A stretch of 64,000 nucleotides of DNA from positions 293,770 through 357,769 of the forward strand of contig NZ_FWFV01000003.1 in the NCBI RefSeq assembly GCF_900172315.1, in the 5' to 3' direction. Source of the DNA: Palleronia marisminoris. Its GTDB lineage: Bacteria; Pseudomonadota; Alphaproteobacteria; Rhodobacterales; Rhodobacteraceae. Below, piece by piece: positions 1-8,583 of the stretch; position 1 is the stretch's first letter; the number at the start of each line of letters is the position of its first letter. A program made the translations under genes and the position numbers. The notes under the pieces are model-generated. The model was not told the DNA's origin and searched no databases. It saw only the letters and a program-made list of their open reading frames with translations.

Positions 1-3
1 GCA

Positions 4-1131
<1,128 letters not shown>

Positions 1132-1221
1132 CTTCGGGTCCTCCCCCCTGTGTGCCGCGAATCTTTACAAGCGGCGGGCGACGTTGCAAGCAGCAGGTTC
1201 AAGAGGACGTGGGAGGGTAGG

Positions 1222-1572
1222 ATGAGACTGACGCTTCTGACGCTTCTTCTGGGCGCGAGTGCCACGGCCGGCGCCGCGCAGGTGCGCGACGGCACCGGCA
1301 ACGTCTACCCCACCGTCGCGGTCGCGGACTACGTGCTCGGCTGCATGGCCGCGAACGGCAACACGCCCGAGGCGCTGCGGAACTGCTCGTGCTCGATCGA
1401 CGTGATCTCGACGATCCTGCCCTACGAGGCCTACGAGGAGGCCGAAGCCTTCATGAGCCTCGGCCGGGTGACGGGCGAGCGCGGGGTCCTCTTCCGCGAG
1501 AGCGAGCAGTCGAAGGAGGCCACCGACGCCCTTCGCCGCGCCCAGATCGAAGCCGAGCTTCGCTGTTTCTGA
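1222..1572 (+). CDS. Small secreted four-cysteine protein of the methanol-oxidation cluster
   Basis: A 116-residue protein of unknown function. The first 19 residues form a Sec signal peptide ending at GAA-Q, so the protein should be periplasmic. The mature part has four cysteines, C41, C55, C57 and C115, including a Cys-Ser-Cys pair, which suggests disulfides or metal binding. A GGGAGGG ribosome site precedes the ATG, which fixes the start well inside a longer open frame. It is divergent from the formaldehyde dehydrogenase gene and converges with the SoxYZ-like gene. I do not recognise a named family; its link to quinoprotein metabolism rests on location only. Confidence 0.75.
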   Translation: MRLTLLTLLLGASATAGAAQVRDGTGNVYPTVAVADYVLGCMAANGNTPEALRNCSCSIDVISTILPYEAYEEAEAFMSLGRVTGERGVLFRESEQSKEATDALRRAQIEAELRCF

Positions 1573-1576
1573 GCCC

Positions 1577-2362
1577 TCAGGTGCCCGAGCGTCCGACCTC
1601 GATCGGCCAGTTCTCGCTGAAGACGTTGCCCTCGGTATCCTGCGCCTCGACCGCGATCGGCTCGCCGTTCGGCTCGAACTCGAACCGGACGCTCGGATCC
1701 TCGGATAGCGAGATGCCGCCCTCCATCTTCAGGATCGGCGCGTCGCCCTGGGCGATCGTCAGGCTGTGGATGAAGTGCGCCGGGATGTAGTGGCGGGTCA
1801 GCTGATCCATCTGCAGGCCCGAGTTGTTCGGGTGCCGGATCATCAACTGCGCCTCGGGATTTGCGCCGTCGAACTGCCGTAGCTTCATCAGGCCAAGATT
1901 CGCCATCGCCGCCTCGGGGTCCTTGCCCATCGGCGCCGAACAGCCGCCCGAAGCCTTGACGAAAGTCTCGGTCATGTGCAGCGAGCCATCCGACAGCTCG
2001 GCCACCAGGTGCACGTTCGTGTAGGACTGTACCCGCACCCGCGTGTCGATCCGCGAGACGCCGGCATCCGCGCCCAGTTCAAACACGGCGGCAATCGGCG
2101 CGGGGTTCTCGTCGATGACCAACGTCACGCGCTCGACCCGCAGGCCGGCGTCTTCGGGCGGCGCGAAGTGCATCGTCACCGGCACCGTCGCCGCATCCTC
2201 GGCCCGATACGGCGTCTCGAGCGTCACGATGTCGCTCTGCTGCATCGCGCGTCCGTCGAAGACATCGGCAACGATGTCCGACCACGCATCCGACTCTGCC
2301 TGCGCCAGCCCGGCCGTCGCAACGAGCAGACCGGCCGCTACGGCCATGTGCGTCCTCAGCAT
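1577..2362 (-). CDS. Quinoprotein dehydrogenase-associated SoxYZ-like carrier protein
   Basis: A fused SoxY-SoxZ-like periplasmic carrier of 261 residues. A signal peptide ends near ALAQA (residue 22). The SoxY-like half carries C141 in SGGCSAP, the equivalent of the swinging-arm cysteine that in SoxY carries a covalently bound sulfur intermediate; the SoxZ-like half follows (about 160-261). The rest of the Sox pathway is absent. The known pattern is that this fused form travels with PQQ-dependent dehydrogenases and a SoxH-like metallohydrolase, which is exactly the next gene. GGGAGGGG precedes the ATG. What the cysteine carries in this setting is not established; it could be a thiol-bound maturation or relay intermediate. 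Confidence 0.85.
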   Translation of the reverse strand: MLRTHMAVAAGLLVATAGLAQAESDAWSDIVADVFDGRAMQQSDIVTLETPYRAEDAATVPVTMHFAPPEDAGLRVERVTLVIDENPAPIAAVFELGADAGVSRIDTRVRVQSYTNVHLVAELSDGSLHMTETFVKASGGCSAPMGKDPEAAMANLGLMKLRQFDGANPEAQLMIRHPNNSGLQMDQLTRHYIPAHFIHSLTIAQGDAPILKMEGGISLSEDPSVRFEFEPNGEPIAVEAQDTEGNVFSENWPIEVGRSGT

Positions 2363-2417
2363 CGCTCAACCCCTCCCGATCTGCGCCTGCTGGATAGTAT
2401 ATAGCAGATCCGCGGCC

Positions 2418-3338
2418 TCATTCCCACTCCAACTCGGTGAAGGCGGCGGTCACGTTTCGCCGATGGAAGGTTTCGACGAGGGCCCAGTTCCCGGCGGGCG
2501 GGGGGACCGCCTCGACGGCCTCGGCGAGGCCCGCGCCCTTTGCGATCTGGGCCCGGACCGAGTCGGCCAGGCTGGCCAGATAGCCGAACTGGGCCGCGGC
2601 CGCCGCGGGCCAGTCGACGGTTGCCGGCCCGTGACCCGGCACCGCTCGGGCGGCTGGCAGGGATGTCAGCTCTGCCTCGAGCGCGAGCCAGCCCGTGATG
2701 CTGCCGTCGATGACCGGCAGATGCTCGGTGAACAGCAGGTCGCCTGCGAAGAGCGTTCCGGTCCGCTCGTCGAGCACGGTGAGGTCGTTGTCCGTGTGCG
2801 CCGTCGGCCATGCCCGAAGCGAAAGCGGCCGGTCCCCCAGGTCGAGCGTCGCGATGGCCGCGACCTCACGGTCCGGCAGGACCACCTCAAGCCCGTCCGT
2901 CGCCTCGTCGCCGAGCGCGTCCCGAGCGCCCGCCAGGTAGTGCTCGGCCCGGGCGGCGAGCGCGGAAGCGAGCTTGGCGTGGCCCACGACCTCTGCCCCC
3001 GAGGCGGCCACGACAGGTGCCGCGCCCAGCACGTGGTCCGGGTGCATATGCGTGTAGATGACATAACGGATCGGCTGGTCCGTGATGCTCCGGACCGCCT
3101 CGACCAGCGACGCGCCGACGGTTGCGCTGCCGCCGGGATCGATCGCGGCGACCGCCTTACGGCCGACGACGAAGCCTATGTTCGCGATCGCGCCCTCGTT
3201 TTCGGGTGACGCGAGGGCGACCGCGCCCGCGATCACGTAGACCCCCGGAGCGACCTCCTTTGGGTCCAACGCCGCAGCGGGCCAGGCGAACAGCCAGAAC
3301 GCTGCCGCTGCTGCAAATGTGCGGTCCGTCGCGGGCAT
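2418..3338 (-). CDS. Quinoprotein relay system zinc metallohydrolase (SoxH-like, metallo-beta-lactamase fold)
   Basis: A 306-residue secreted metallo-beta-lactamase-fold hydrolase. A signal peptide covers about residues 1-23 (ending PAAA-L). The metal motif H97-M-H99-P-D101-H102 is intact, with further histidines expected around AHTDND. The start at 3338 is chosen because AGGGGGAG lies directly upstream; 41 extra in-frame residues further up have no ribosome site and are not signal-like. It sits just downstream of the xoxF divergent promoter region, facing away from xoxF, and upstream of the SoxYZ-like carrier with a 55-base gap, so the two probably form one transcript. By analogy with SoxH it may act on the carrier-bound substrate, but the reaction is unknown. 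Confidence 0.87.
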   Translation of the reverse strand: MPATDRTFAAAAAFWLFAWPAAALDPKEVAPGVYVIAGAVALASPENEGAIANIGFVVGRKAVAAIDPGGSATVGASLVEAVRSITDQPIRYVIYTHMHPDHVLGAAPVVAASGAEVVGHAKLASALAARAEHYLAGARDALGDEATDGLEVVLPDREVAAIATLDLGDRPLSLRAWPTAHTDNDLTVLDERTGTLFAGDLLFTEHLPVIDGSITGWLALEAELTSLPAARAVPGHGPATVDWPAAAAAQFGYLASLADSVRAQIAKGAGLAEAVEAVPPPAGNWALVETFHRRNVTAAFTELEWE

Positions 3339-3646
3339 TTCGCTCCCCCTTCCCGAACGCTGTGGACCAACCGGCGAACACAAGAATCCAGAGCGCCACA
3401 GCCCGTCCGAAGTCGCGGACAGGCGGCCGTCGCCGGCACGAATATTTGCTGCTTGCCTCAACGTAAATCCTGTGCCTAGTCTGATTTATTCCACCGCGGC
3501 TGCCGTTAAAGCAACGCATTTGACTGCTCGGGGGGAGGCTATTTCGAGCACATCTGAACACCGCTTTTGCGGCGTTGGCGGGGAAGCGAGGTGCGACGCG
3601 GGATCCTTTCGATCCCGCGCGAGACGGCCGTGGAGGAGGAAATAGA
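3339..3646. promoter_or_regulatory. Divergent control region between the metallohydrolase gene and xoxF
   Basis: This 308-base gap holds no gene. It must carry the xoxF promoter and the promoter for the metallohydrolase/SoxYZ pair. It is lower in G+C around 3470-3550 than the flanking genes. A TTGACT at 3520-3525 could be a -35 element, but no convincing -10 follows at normal spacing. Two hairpins lie in the xoxF-proximal part: CCGC-TTTT-GCGG (3561-3572) and a stronger one annotated separately. Confidence 0.6.
3597..3619 (+). promoter_or_regulatory. xoxF: Stem-loop in the xoxF 5' leader
   Basis: A perfect 9-base-pair inverted repeat, CGCGGGATC / GATCCCGCG with a 5-base loop, ends 27 bases before the xoxF start codon. 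There is no T-run after it, so it is not a terminator. A 5' stabilising hairpin for a very abundant transcript or a protein or RNA-switch target are both possible. The structure is seen in the sequence; any function is inference. Confidence 0.5.
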
Positions 3647-5494
3647 ATGAAAAGTGGATTGCTCGGCGCAGTGTCTATCGCTGCGGTGACTGCTGTCGCC
3701 TGGTCGGCGTCAGCCAATGAACAGCTTCAAACCATGGCTGAGGAACAGCCAGGCGAATGGGTCATGCCGACCGGCAACTATGCCAACTGGCGCTACTCGG
3801 AACTCGACCAGATCGACAAGGACAACGTCGACCAGCTCCAGGTTGCCTGGAGCATGTCGACCGGCGTCCTGCGGGGCCACGAGGGCAACCCCCTCGTGAT
3901 CGGCGACACGATGTACTTCTCGACGCCGTTCCCGAACAACGTCTTTGCCGTCGACCTTGCGAATGACGGCATCATCAAGTGGAAATACGAGCCGCAGCAG
4001 GACCCGCAGGTCATCGGCGTGATGTGCTGCGACACGGTAAACCGGGGCGTGGCCTACGCGCCCGAAACGGATGCCTATCCGGCGACGATCATCCTGAACC
4101 AGGCCGACACGACGGTCGTCGCGTTGTCCGCCGACACCGGCCAGGTGCTGTGGGAAGTCCAGAACGGCGATCCCGGCAAGGGCGAGACGGCGACGATGGC
4201 GCCGCAGGTCGTGAAGGACAAGGTTCTCGTCGGCAACTCGGGCGGTGAATACGGCGTTCTGGGCCACATGACGGCCTATGACATCGCCACCGGCGAAGTC
4301 GCATGGCGGGCCTTCTCGGCCGGTCCGGACGACATGACGCTGCTCGACCCCGAGAACACCACCCATCTGGGCGAGCCTGTGGGCGTGGACTCGGGCACGG
4401 CGACCTGGGAAGGCGACCAGTGGCAGATCGGCGGCGGCACCACCTGGGGCTGGATCTCGTACGATCCCGAGCTGGATCTGGTCTATTACGGCACCGGCAA
4501 CCCCTCGACCTGGAACCCTGCGCAGCGTCCGGGCGACAACCGCTGGTCGATGACCATCATGGCCCGCGACCCCGACGACGGGATGGCCAAGTGGCTCTAC
4601 CAGATGACCCCGCATGACGAGTGGGACTACGACGGCGTGAACGAGATGATCCTCGCGGATCTCGACTTCGAGGGCGAGGAGCGGAAGGTGGTGGTTCACC
4701 CCGACCGGAACGGCTTCGCCTACACGCTCGACCGCGAAACGGGCGAGCTTCTGGTGGCCGAGAAGTACGACCCGTTCGTGAACTGGGCCACCCATGTCGA
4801 GATGGACCCCGAAAGCGACCAGTACGGGCGTCCGCAGGTCGTCGCCGAATACTCGACCGAGCAAGGCGGCGAAGACACCAACACGGCCGGCATCTGCCCG
4901 GCCGCGCTCGGCACCAAGGACCAGCAGCCTTCGGCCTACTCGCCCGAGACCAAGCTGTTCTACATCCCGACCAACCACGTCTGCATGGACTACGAGCCGT
5001 TCCGCGTGAGCTACACGGCCGGCCAACCCTATGTCGGCGCCACCCTGTCGATGTACCCGACGCCGGAAAGCCACGGCGGAATGGGCAACTTCATCGCGTG
5101 GGACGCCGTCAACGGCGAAATCGTCTGGTCGATCCCCGAGCAGTTCTCGGTCTGGTCGGGCGCGCTGGCGACAGCGGGCGACGTGGTGTTCTACGGCACG
5201 CTCGAAGGATACCTGAAGGCGGTCGACATGGAGACGGGCGAGGAGCTCTATCGCTTCAAGACCGGCTCGGGCGTGATCGGCAACGTCATGACCTACGAGC
5301 ATGAGGGCGAGCAATATATCGCCGTGCTGTCGGGTGTCGGCGGATGGGCCGGCATCGGCCTTGCGGCCGGTCTGACCGACCCCGCTGCGGGCCTCGGCGC
5401 GGTCGGCGGCTACGCGTCCCTGTCCGACTACACCAACCTCGGCGGCCAGTTGACGGTCTTCAAGCTGCCCGAGGAAGTCGCCTCGTCGGAATAG
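3647..5494 (+). CDS. xoxF: Lanthanide-dependent methanol dehydrogenase XoxF
   Basis: Periplasmic PQQ enzyme that oxidises methanol (and often formaldehyde), passing electrons to cytochrome XoxG. It has 615 residues with a signal peptide cleaved near A23-N24, typical for the family. The W-D327-Y-D329 motif is diagnostic: D327 is the catalytic base, and the second Asp, which is Ala in calcium-type MxaF, provides the extra ligand for a rare-earth ion. E201 and N285 are the other expected metal ligands, and the adjacent pair C127-C128 forms the PQQ-stacking disulfide ring. The ATG follows GAGGAGGAAA; a longer in-frame extension lacks signal-peptide character. No mxaFI genes are present in the window, so methanol oxidation here would depend on lanthanides. 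Confidence 0.97.
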   Translation: MKSGLLGAVSIAAVTAVAWSASANEQLQTMAEEQPGEWVMPTGNYANWRYSELDQIDKDNVDQLQVAWSMSTGVLRGHEGNPLVIGDTMYFSTPFPNNVFAVDLANDGIIKWKYEPQQDPQVIGVMCCDTVNRGVAYAPETDAYPATIILNQADTTVVALSADTGQVLWEVQNGDPGKGETATMAPQVVKDKVLVGNSGGEYGVLGHMTAYDIATGEVAWRAFSAGPDDMTLLDPENTTHLGEPVGVDSGTATWEGDQWQIGGGTTWGWISYDPELDLVYYGTGNPSTWNPAQRPGDNRWSMTIMARDPDDGMAKWLYQMTPHDEWDYDGVNEMILADLDFEGEERKVVVHPDRNGFAYTLDRETGELLVAEKYDPFVNWATHVEMDPESDQYGRPQVVAEYSTEQGGEDTNTAGICPAALGTKDQQPSAYSPETKLFYIPTNHVCMDYEPFRVSYTAGQPYVGATLSMYPTPESHGGMGNFIAWDAVNGEIVWSIPEQFSVWSGALATAGDVVFYGTLEGYLKAVDMETGEELYRFKTGSGVIGNVMTYEHEGEQYIAVLSGVGGWAGIGLAAGLTDPAAGLGAVGGYASLSDYTNLGGQLTVFKLPEEVASSE

Positions 5495-5523
5495 AACGTG
5501 CACATGCCTCGGGAACGGGGCGG

Positions 5524-5560
5524 CGCGGAGGCAGCCTATGCCTCCGCGTTCATTTTCCCG
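5524..5560 (+). terminator. Terminator-like hairpin between xoxF and xoxG
   Basis: A perfect 10-base-pair stem (CGCGGAGGCA / TGCCTCCGCG, 5-base loop, 5524-5548) is followed by a short T-rich tract (TTCATTTTC). It lies 30 bases after the xoxF stop and about 75 before xoxG. The T-run is interrupted, so it may act as a partial terminator or as a 3' barrier that protects the xoxF message, giving more XoxF than XoxG. Confidence 0.6.
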
Positions 5561-5635
5561 GACCGCCCGGCACCGAGGAGACTCGGCGCCCGCGCGCGAC
5601 CGGATTTACCAGTCTCTGCTGAATAGGAACATCCG

Positions 5636-6145
5636 ATGATGCTGAAGCACGCAATCCGTGGTGTCGTCCTGGCGGCCTGCACCGCAGGCTTCGCCTCGGC
5701 CCAGGCCGCCGATCCAACCGCCGTCGAGAACGATGCCGGCAAGTACTTCGACGCCGAAGGCTATCCCACGTTCAACATCGCCGAGGACGGGACGGTCGAT
5801 TTCCACACCTACTCGGGCTTTCGCCGCTTCAACTCGGAATGCCATGTCTGCCACGGACCGGACGGCGTCGGCTCCACATTCGCGCCGGCCCTCGTCGAGA
5901 GCGTGCAGGACATGAGCTACGAGGATTTCGTCGCCGTGGTCGCCGGCGGCCGCGAGAACGTCGGGTCAGGCAATCAGAACGTGATGCCCGCGTTCGGCAC
6001 CAATCCCAACATCATGTGCTACCTGGATGACATATACATCTACCTGCGCGCACGTGGCGAGGGCGACCTGCCCCGTGGCCGTCCCGCCAAGAAGGAAGCG
6101 AAAAGCGATGTGTTTGCCGAGATGGAAGATTCCTGCATGGGTTGA
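5636..6145 (+). CDS. xoxG: Methanol-metabolism cytochrome c (XoxG / cytochrome c-553i type)
   Basis: A 169-residue periplasmic monohaem cytochrome c and the likely electron acceptor of XoxF. The signal peptide ends near AQA-A (residue 25). The haem site is C69-H-V-C72-H73, and M117 in NVMPAF is the probable axial ligand. Two further cysteines, C128 and C167, fit the four-cysteine subgroup known from methanol metabolism. The Lys-rich tail is usual. In Paracoccus the equivalent gene (cycB, c-553i) also lies directly after xoxF. Its 3' end overlaps the next gene by 38 bases, which argues for translational coupling. Confidence 0.92.
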   Translation: MMLKHAIRGVVLAACTAGFASAQAADPTAVENDAGKYFDAEGYPTFNIAEDGTVDFHTYSGFRRFNSECHVCHGPDGVGSTFAPALVESVQDMSYEDFVAVVAGGRENVGSGNQNVMPAFGTNPNIMCYLDDIYIYLRARGEGDLPRGRPAKKEAKSDVFAEMEDSCMG

Positions 6146-6986
6146 GCAGGCGCGGCACGCCCTGCTGGCAATCGCCATCGCGGTCGCCGCACCTCACGCC
6201 GCCGTCGGTCAGGAGACCGGCGTCGGCGATGCATTCGAACTTGTCGACCCGGACACGCTGCGGGTCTGCGCCGACCCGCGCAACCTGCCCTTCTCGGACG
6301 AGGCCGGCGAGGGGTTCGAGAACGCGCTGGCCGAACTCGTGGCCGAAAAGCTCGGGCGGCCCAGCGTCGACTACACGTTCTTTCCCCAAGGCGTCGGCTT
6401 CGTTCGCAACACGCTGCAGGCCTTCCGGTGCGACATCATCATGGGCTACGCGCAGGGCGACGAACTGGTCCAGAACACCAACCCCTACTACCAGTCAGCC
6501 TATGCGCTGATCGTGCCGCCCGAGTCCGAGCTGGCCGACGTCACGCGGCTGGACGATCCACGGCTTCAGGGCAAGCGGATCGGGGTCGTCGCGGGAACTC
6601 CACCGGCTACCAGCCTCGCCAAGTACGGGCTGATGGGGACGGCGCGCCCGTACCACCTGATGGTCGACACGCGCGCCTCGTCCCCCGTGCACGACATGAT
6701 CACCGATCTGGCCGCGGACGAGATCGACGCTGCCCTCGCATGGGGGCCCATGGCAGGCTACTACGCCCAGCAGCAGACGCCGCCGCTCAAGGTGATCCCC
6801 CTGACCTCCGAGGTGGACGGACCGCGGATGACATACCGGATCACGATGGGCGTCCGTCCGTCGGACCAGGAATGGAAGCGCGAGCTGAACGACCTGATCC
6901 GCGAGAACCAGGCGGAAATCGACGCGCTTCTTCTCGACTACGGCGTGCCGCTGCTTGACGAGCAGGGCCAGCCGATTACCCGATGA
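6108..6986 (+). CDS. xoxJ: XoxJ, quinoprotein-associated periplasmic binding protein
   Basis: A 292-residue periplasmic solute-binding-protein-like factor. A hydrophobic segment (residues 16-34) acts as a signal peptide ending VGQ-E. The body resembles family-3 binding proteins, with LRVCADPRNLPFSDEAGEGF at the N-terminal lobe. XoxJ proteins always accompany xoxF/xoxG and are thought to bind or activate XoxF rather than feed a transporter; no cognate permease is adjacent. The ATG at 6108 lies inside xoxG with AAGGA upstream. The stop overlaps the next ATG in ATGA. Confidence 0.88.
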   Translation: MCLPRWKIPAWVEQARHALLAIAIAVAAPHAAVGQETGVGDAFELVDPDTLRVCADPRNLPFSDEAGEGFENALAELVAEKLGRPSVDYTFFPQGVGFVRNTLQAFRCDIIMGYAQGDELVQNTNPYYQSAYALIVPPESELADVTRLDDPRLQGKRIGVVAGTPPATSLAKYGLMGTARPYHLMVDTRASSPVHDMITDLAADEIDAALAWGPMAGYYAQQQTPPLKVIPLTSEVDGPRMTYRITMGVRPSDQEWKRELNDLIRENQAEIDALLLDYGVPLLDEQGQPITR

Positions 6987-7537
6987 TCCTGCGGCCGCTC
7001 GGTGCTGCCGCAGGCGTCGTCCTGCTGATCTGCGGAGGCGGGGCGGCGCAGACGGTGCCGGAGCCGCCCGACTTTCGCATGTCCGACTACCGCGCGGCGG
7101 TGCCCGAGACGCTGGCGGGCGCAACGGTGATCGACGCCGCGGAGGCCGAGCGGCTCTGGCGTGAGGGCGCGGCGGTCTTCGTCGACGTCCTCCCCCGCCC
7201 CGAGCGTCCGGCGGAGTTGCCGCCAGACACCTACTGGCGCGCAGCCGAACGGCTCGCCATTCCCGGCAGCACCTGGCTTCCGAATACCGGCTACGGAGTG
7301 CTTGCGCCCGAAGTGCAAGCCTATTTCGAGGCAGGCCTGGCATCCATCGGCGAGGCAACGACGCCCGCCGTGTTCTATTGCCTGAAGGATTGCTGGATGT
7401 CGTGGAACGCAGCAAAGCGCGCGATCGAGCTGGGGCTGGAGGACGTCCACTGGTTCCCCGACGGAACCAATGGCTGGGTCGAGCGGGACCTCCCGCTCGA
7501 ACCGCTGAAGCCCTGGGTGCCCGAGACCAGCGACTAG
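6983..7537 (+). CDS. PQQ-dependent catabolism-associated CXXCW-motif rhodanese-like protein
   Basis: A 184-residue secreted rhodanese-like protein. The signal peptide covers about residues 1-23. The key loop is C133-x3-C137-W138 followed by SWNAAKRA, the signature of a family found almost only beside PQQ-dependent alcohol dehydrogenases. A rhodanese loop with a reactive cysteine could pass persulfide or thiol groups, which would fit the SoxYZ-like carrier encoded nearby. It is translationally coupled to xoxJ (4-base overlap) and ends the plus-strand xox transcript; the next genes face it. Confidence 0.85.
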   Translation: MILRPLGAAAGVVLLICGGGAAQTVPEPPDFRMSDYRAAVPETLAGATVIDAAEAERLWREGAAVFVDVLPRPERPAELPPDTYWRAAERLAIPGSTWLPNTGYGVLAPEVQAYFEAGLASIGEATTPAVFYCLKDCWMSWNAAKRAIELGLEDVHWFPDGTNGWVERDLPLEPLKPWVPETSD

Positions 7538-7538
7538 G

Positions 7539-8141
7539 TCACTCTGACACCACGGTGCCGATCGCGCGCCCGAGGGCGAACAGCCGCTGCTCGACCAGCC
7601 GCGGCACCTCGCAGATATAGGGCAGCGACTGCCGCCGCTCCTCGAAGATGCGCAGGTTCCAGAAAAGCTGCTGTTCGGCCTCCGAGCCGGTGCCGACGGG
7701 GCTGACCTCGACCGTCTCCTTCTGCTCGCGGATCGTCTCGACCAGCGCCTTCTGATGCCTGGCGTAGCGCTCGATTCCCTCGATGATTTCGCTGCGTTCG
7801 GCGTTCATCGTGTCGAACAACCCGGCGAACAACAGGGTCAGCCGGGCAGAGCGTTCCTCGGCCGGCAGTCCTTCCGCGAAGCTTTCGATGGTGGCCTCGG
7901 CCTCGTCCTGCGGCACGCGGCGCTGGCTCAGGAGGTTGACGAGTTCGCGCACCTCTTCGTCGTCGCGCCAGTCGCCCGCCTCTTCTATCGCGGGGCCGGT
8001 CCAGATCGCCGCAGGCGTCAAGGTCGGCACCTTGCGCTGCACGCAGGGCCAGTCGGGGTCGAGGCGCGCGGCCTCCTGCGCCGCCGCGCCGCCCGCCGCG
8101 ACGGCAAAAGCCGCCGCCAGAAGGAACCGCGCGGGCATCAT
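7539..8141 (-). CDS. Uncharacterised secreted helical protein of the XoxF cluster
   Basis: A 200-residue protein I cannot name. Residues 1-22 are a signal peptide ending AAA-Q. The mature part is rich in Glu, Arg and Leu, looks largely helical, and has two cysteines (in WPCVQ and YICEVP near the two ends) that could form one disulfide. The start is placed at the ATG that overlaps the stop of the gene above (ATGA); a second ATG lies three bases later. It is convergent with the rhodanese-like gene, one base apart. Co-transcription with the next two genes suggests a shared periplasmic job with the beta-propeller protein. Confidence 0.75.
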   Translation of the reverse strand: MMPARFLLAAAFAVAAGGAAAQEAARLDPDWPCVQRKVPTLTPAAIWTGPAIEEAGDWRDDEEVRELVNLLSQRRVPQDEAEATIESFAEGLPAEERSARLTLLFAGLFDTMNAERSEIIEGIERYARHQKALVETIREQKETVEVSPVGTGSEAEQQLFWNLRIFEERRQSLPYICEVPRLVEQRLFALGRAIGTVVSE

Positions 8142-8560
8142 CCGCTGACGTTGAAGACGGCGCGCTGCGTCTCGCCCGTCGTTCCGGGGATGCGCAGCTC
8201 GAACTGGCCGGGGCGGATCGGGATGAAGGTGATCTCGGCCCGACCCGCGGCATCGAACTCCAGCGAGTCGAGGCCGAGCGGACGCACCTCGATATCGTTG
8301 ATGACCACCTCGTTGATCCACATGTTGCGGAAGAACGCCGCCCCGCCGATGGCGAGTTCGGCCGAGCCGTCCGCCTCGATCGCCAGCATGTAGTGCTTGC
8401 CGGCCTCGAGCTCGTACGGCGCTTCGGCCAGCGGCTGCCCCGAAGCCAGCGTGATCGGCTCGAGGTCGATCTCGCGCGTCAGCAGGCCAGATTGCGCGAC
8501 GGCAGCCCCACCGAGTGACGCGGCAACGGCGGCTGCGGCGGTGATACGTATGATGCTCAT
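8138..8560 (-). CDS. Uncharacterised secreted beta-rich protein of the XoxF cluster
   Basis: A 140-residue periplasmic protein with a signal peptide ending VAQ-S (residue 23). The mature sequence alternates strands (YELEAGKHYMLAIEADG, RAEITFIPIRPGQFELRIPG) in the way of cupredoxin-like domains, yet the usual His/Cys/Met copper ligands are not present, so it is probably a metal-free or differently liganded relative. The start at 8560 has GAGGGAGGATC upstream. It is coupled to the gene below by ATGA and lies 23 bases after the beta-propeller gene. The fold is a guess from the strand pattern; the function is unknown. Confidence 0.72.
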   Translation of the reverse strand: MSIIRITAAAAVAASLGGAAVAQSGLLTREIDLEPITLASGQPLAEAPYELEAGKHYMLAIEADGSAELAIGGAAFFRNMWINEVVINDIEVRPLGLDSLEFDAAGRAEITFIPIRPGQFELRIPGTTGETQRAVFNVSG

Positions 8561-8583
8561 GTGATCCTCCCTCGTATTTCTGA

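Noticed and set aside
3520..3548. A TTGACT -35-like element as the xoxF promoter
   Set aside because: No acceptable -10 element at 16-18 bases; noted only in the intergenic entry.
3710..5503. A 597-codon open frame antisense to xoxF
   Set aside because: The composition is low-complexity (Arg, Val, Gly, His) as expected for a reverse-complement shadow, and xoxF is beyond doubt.
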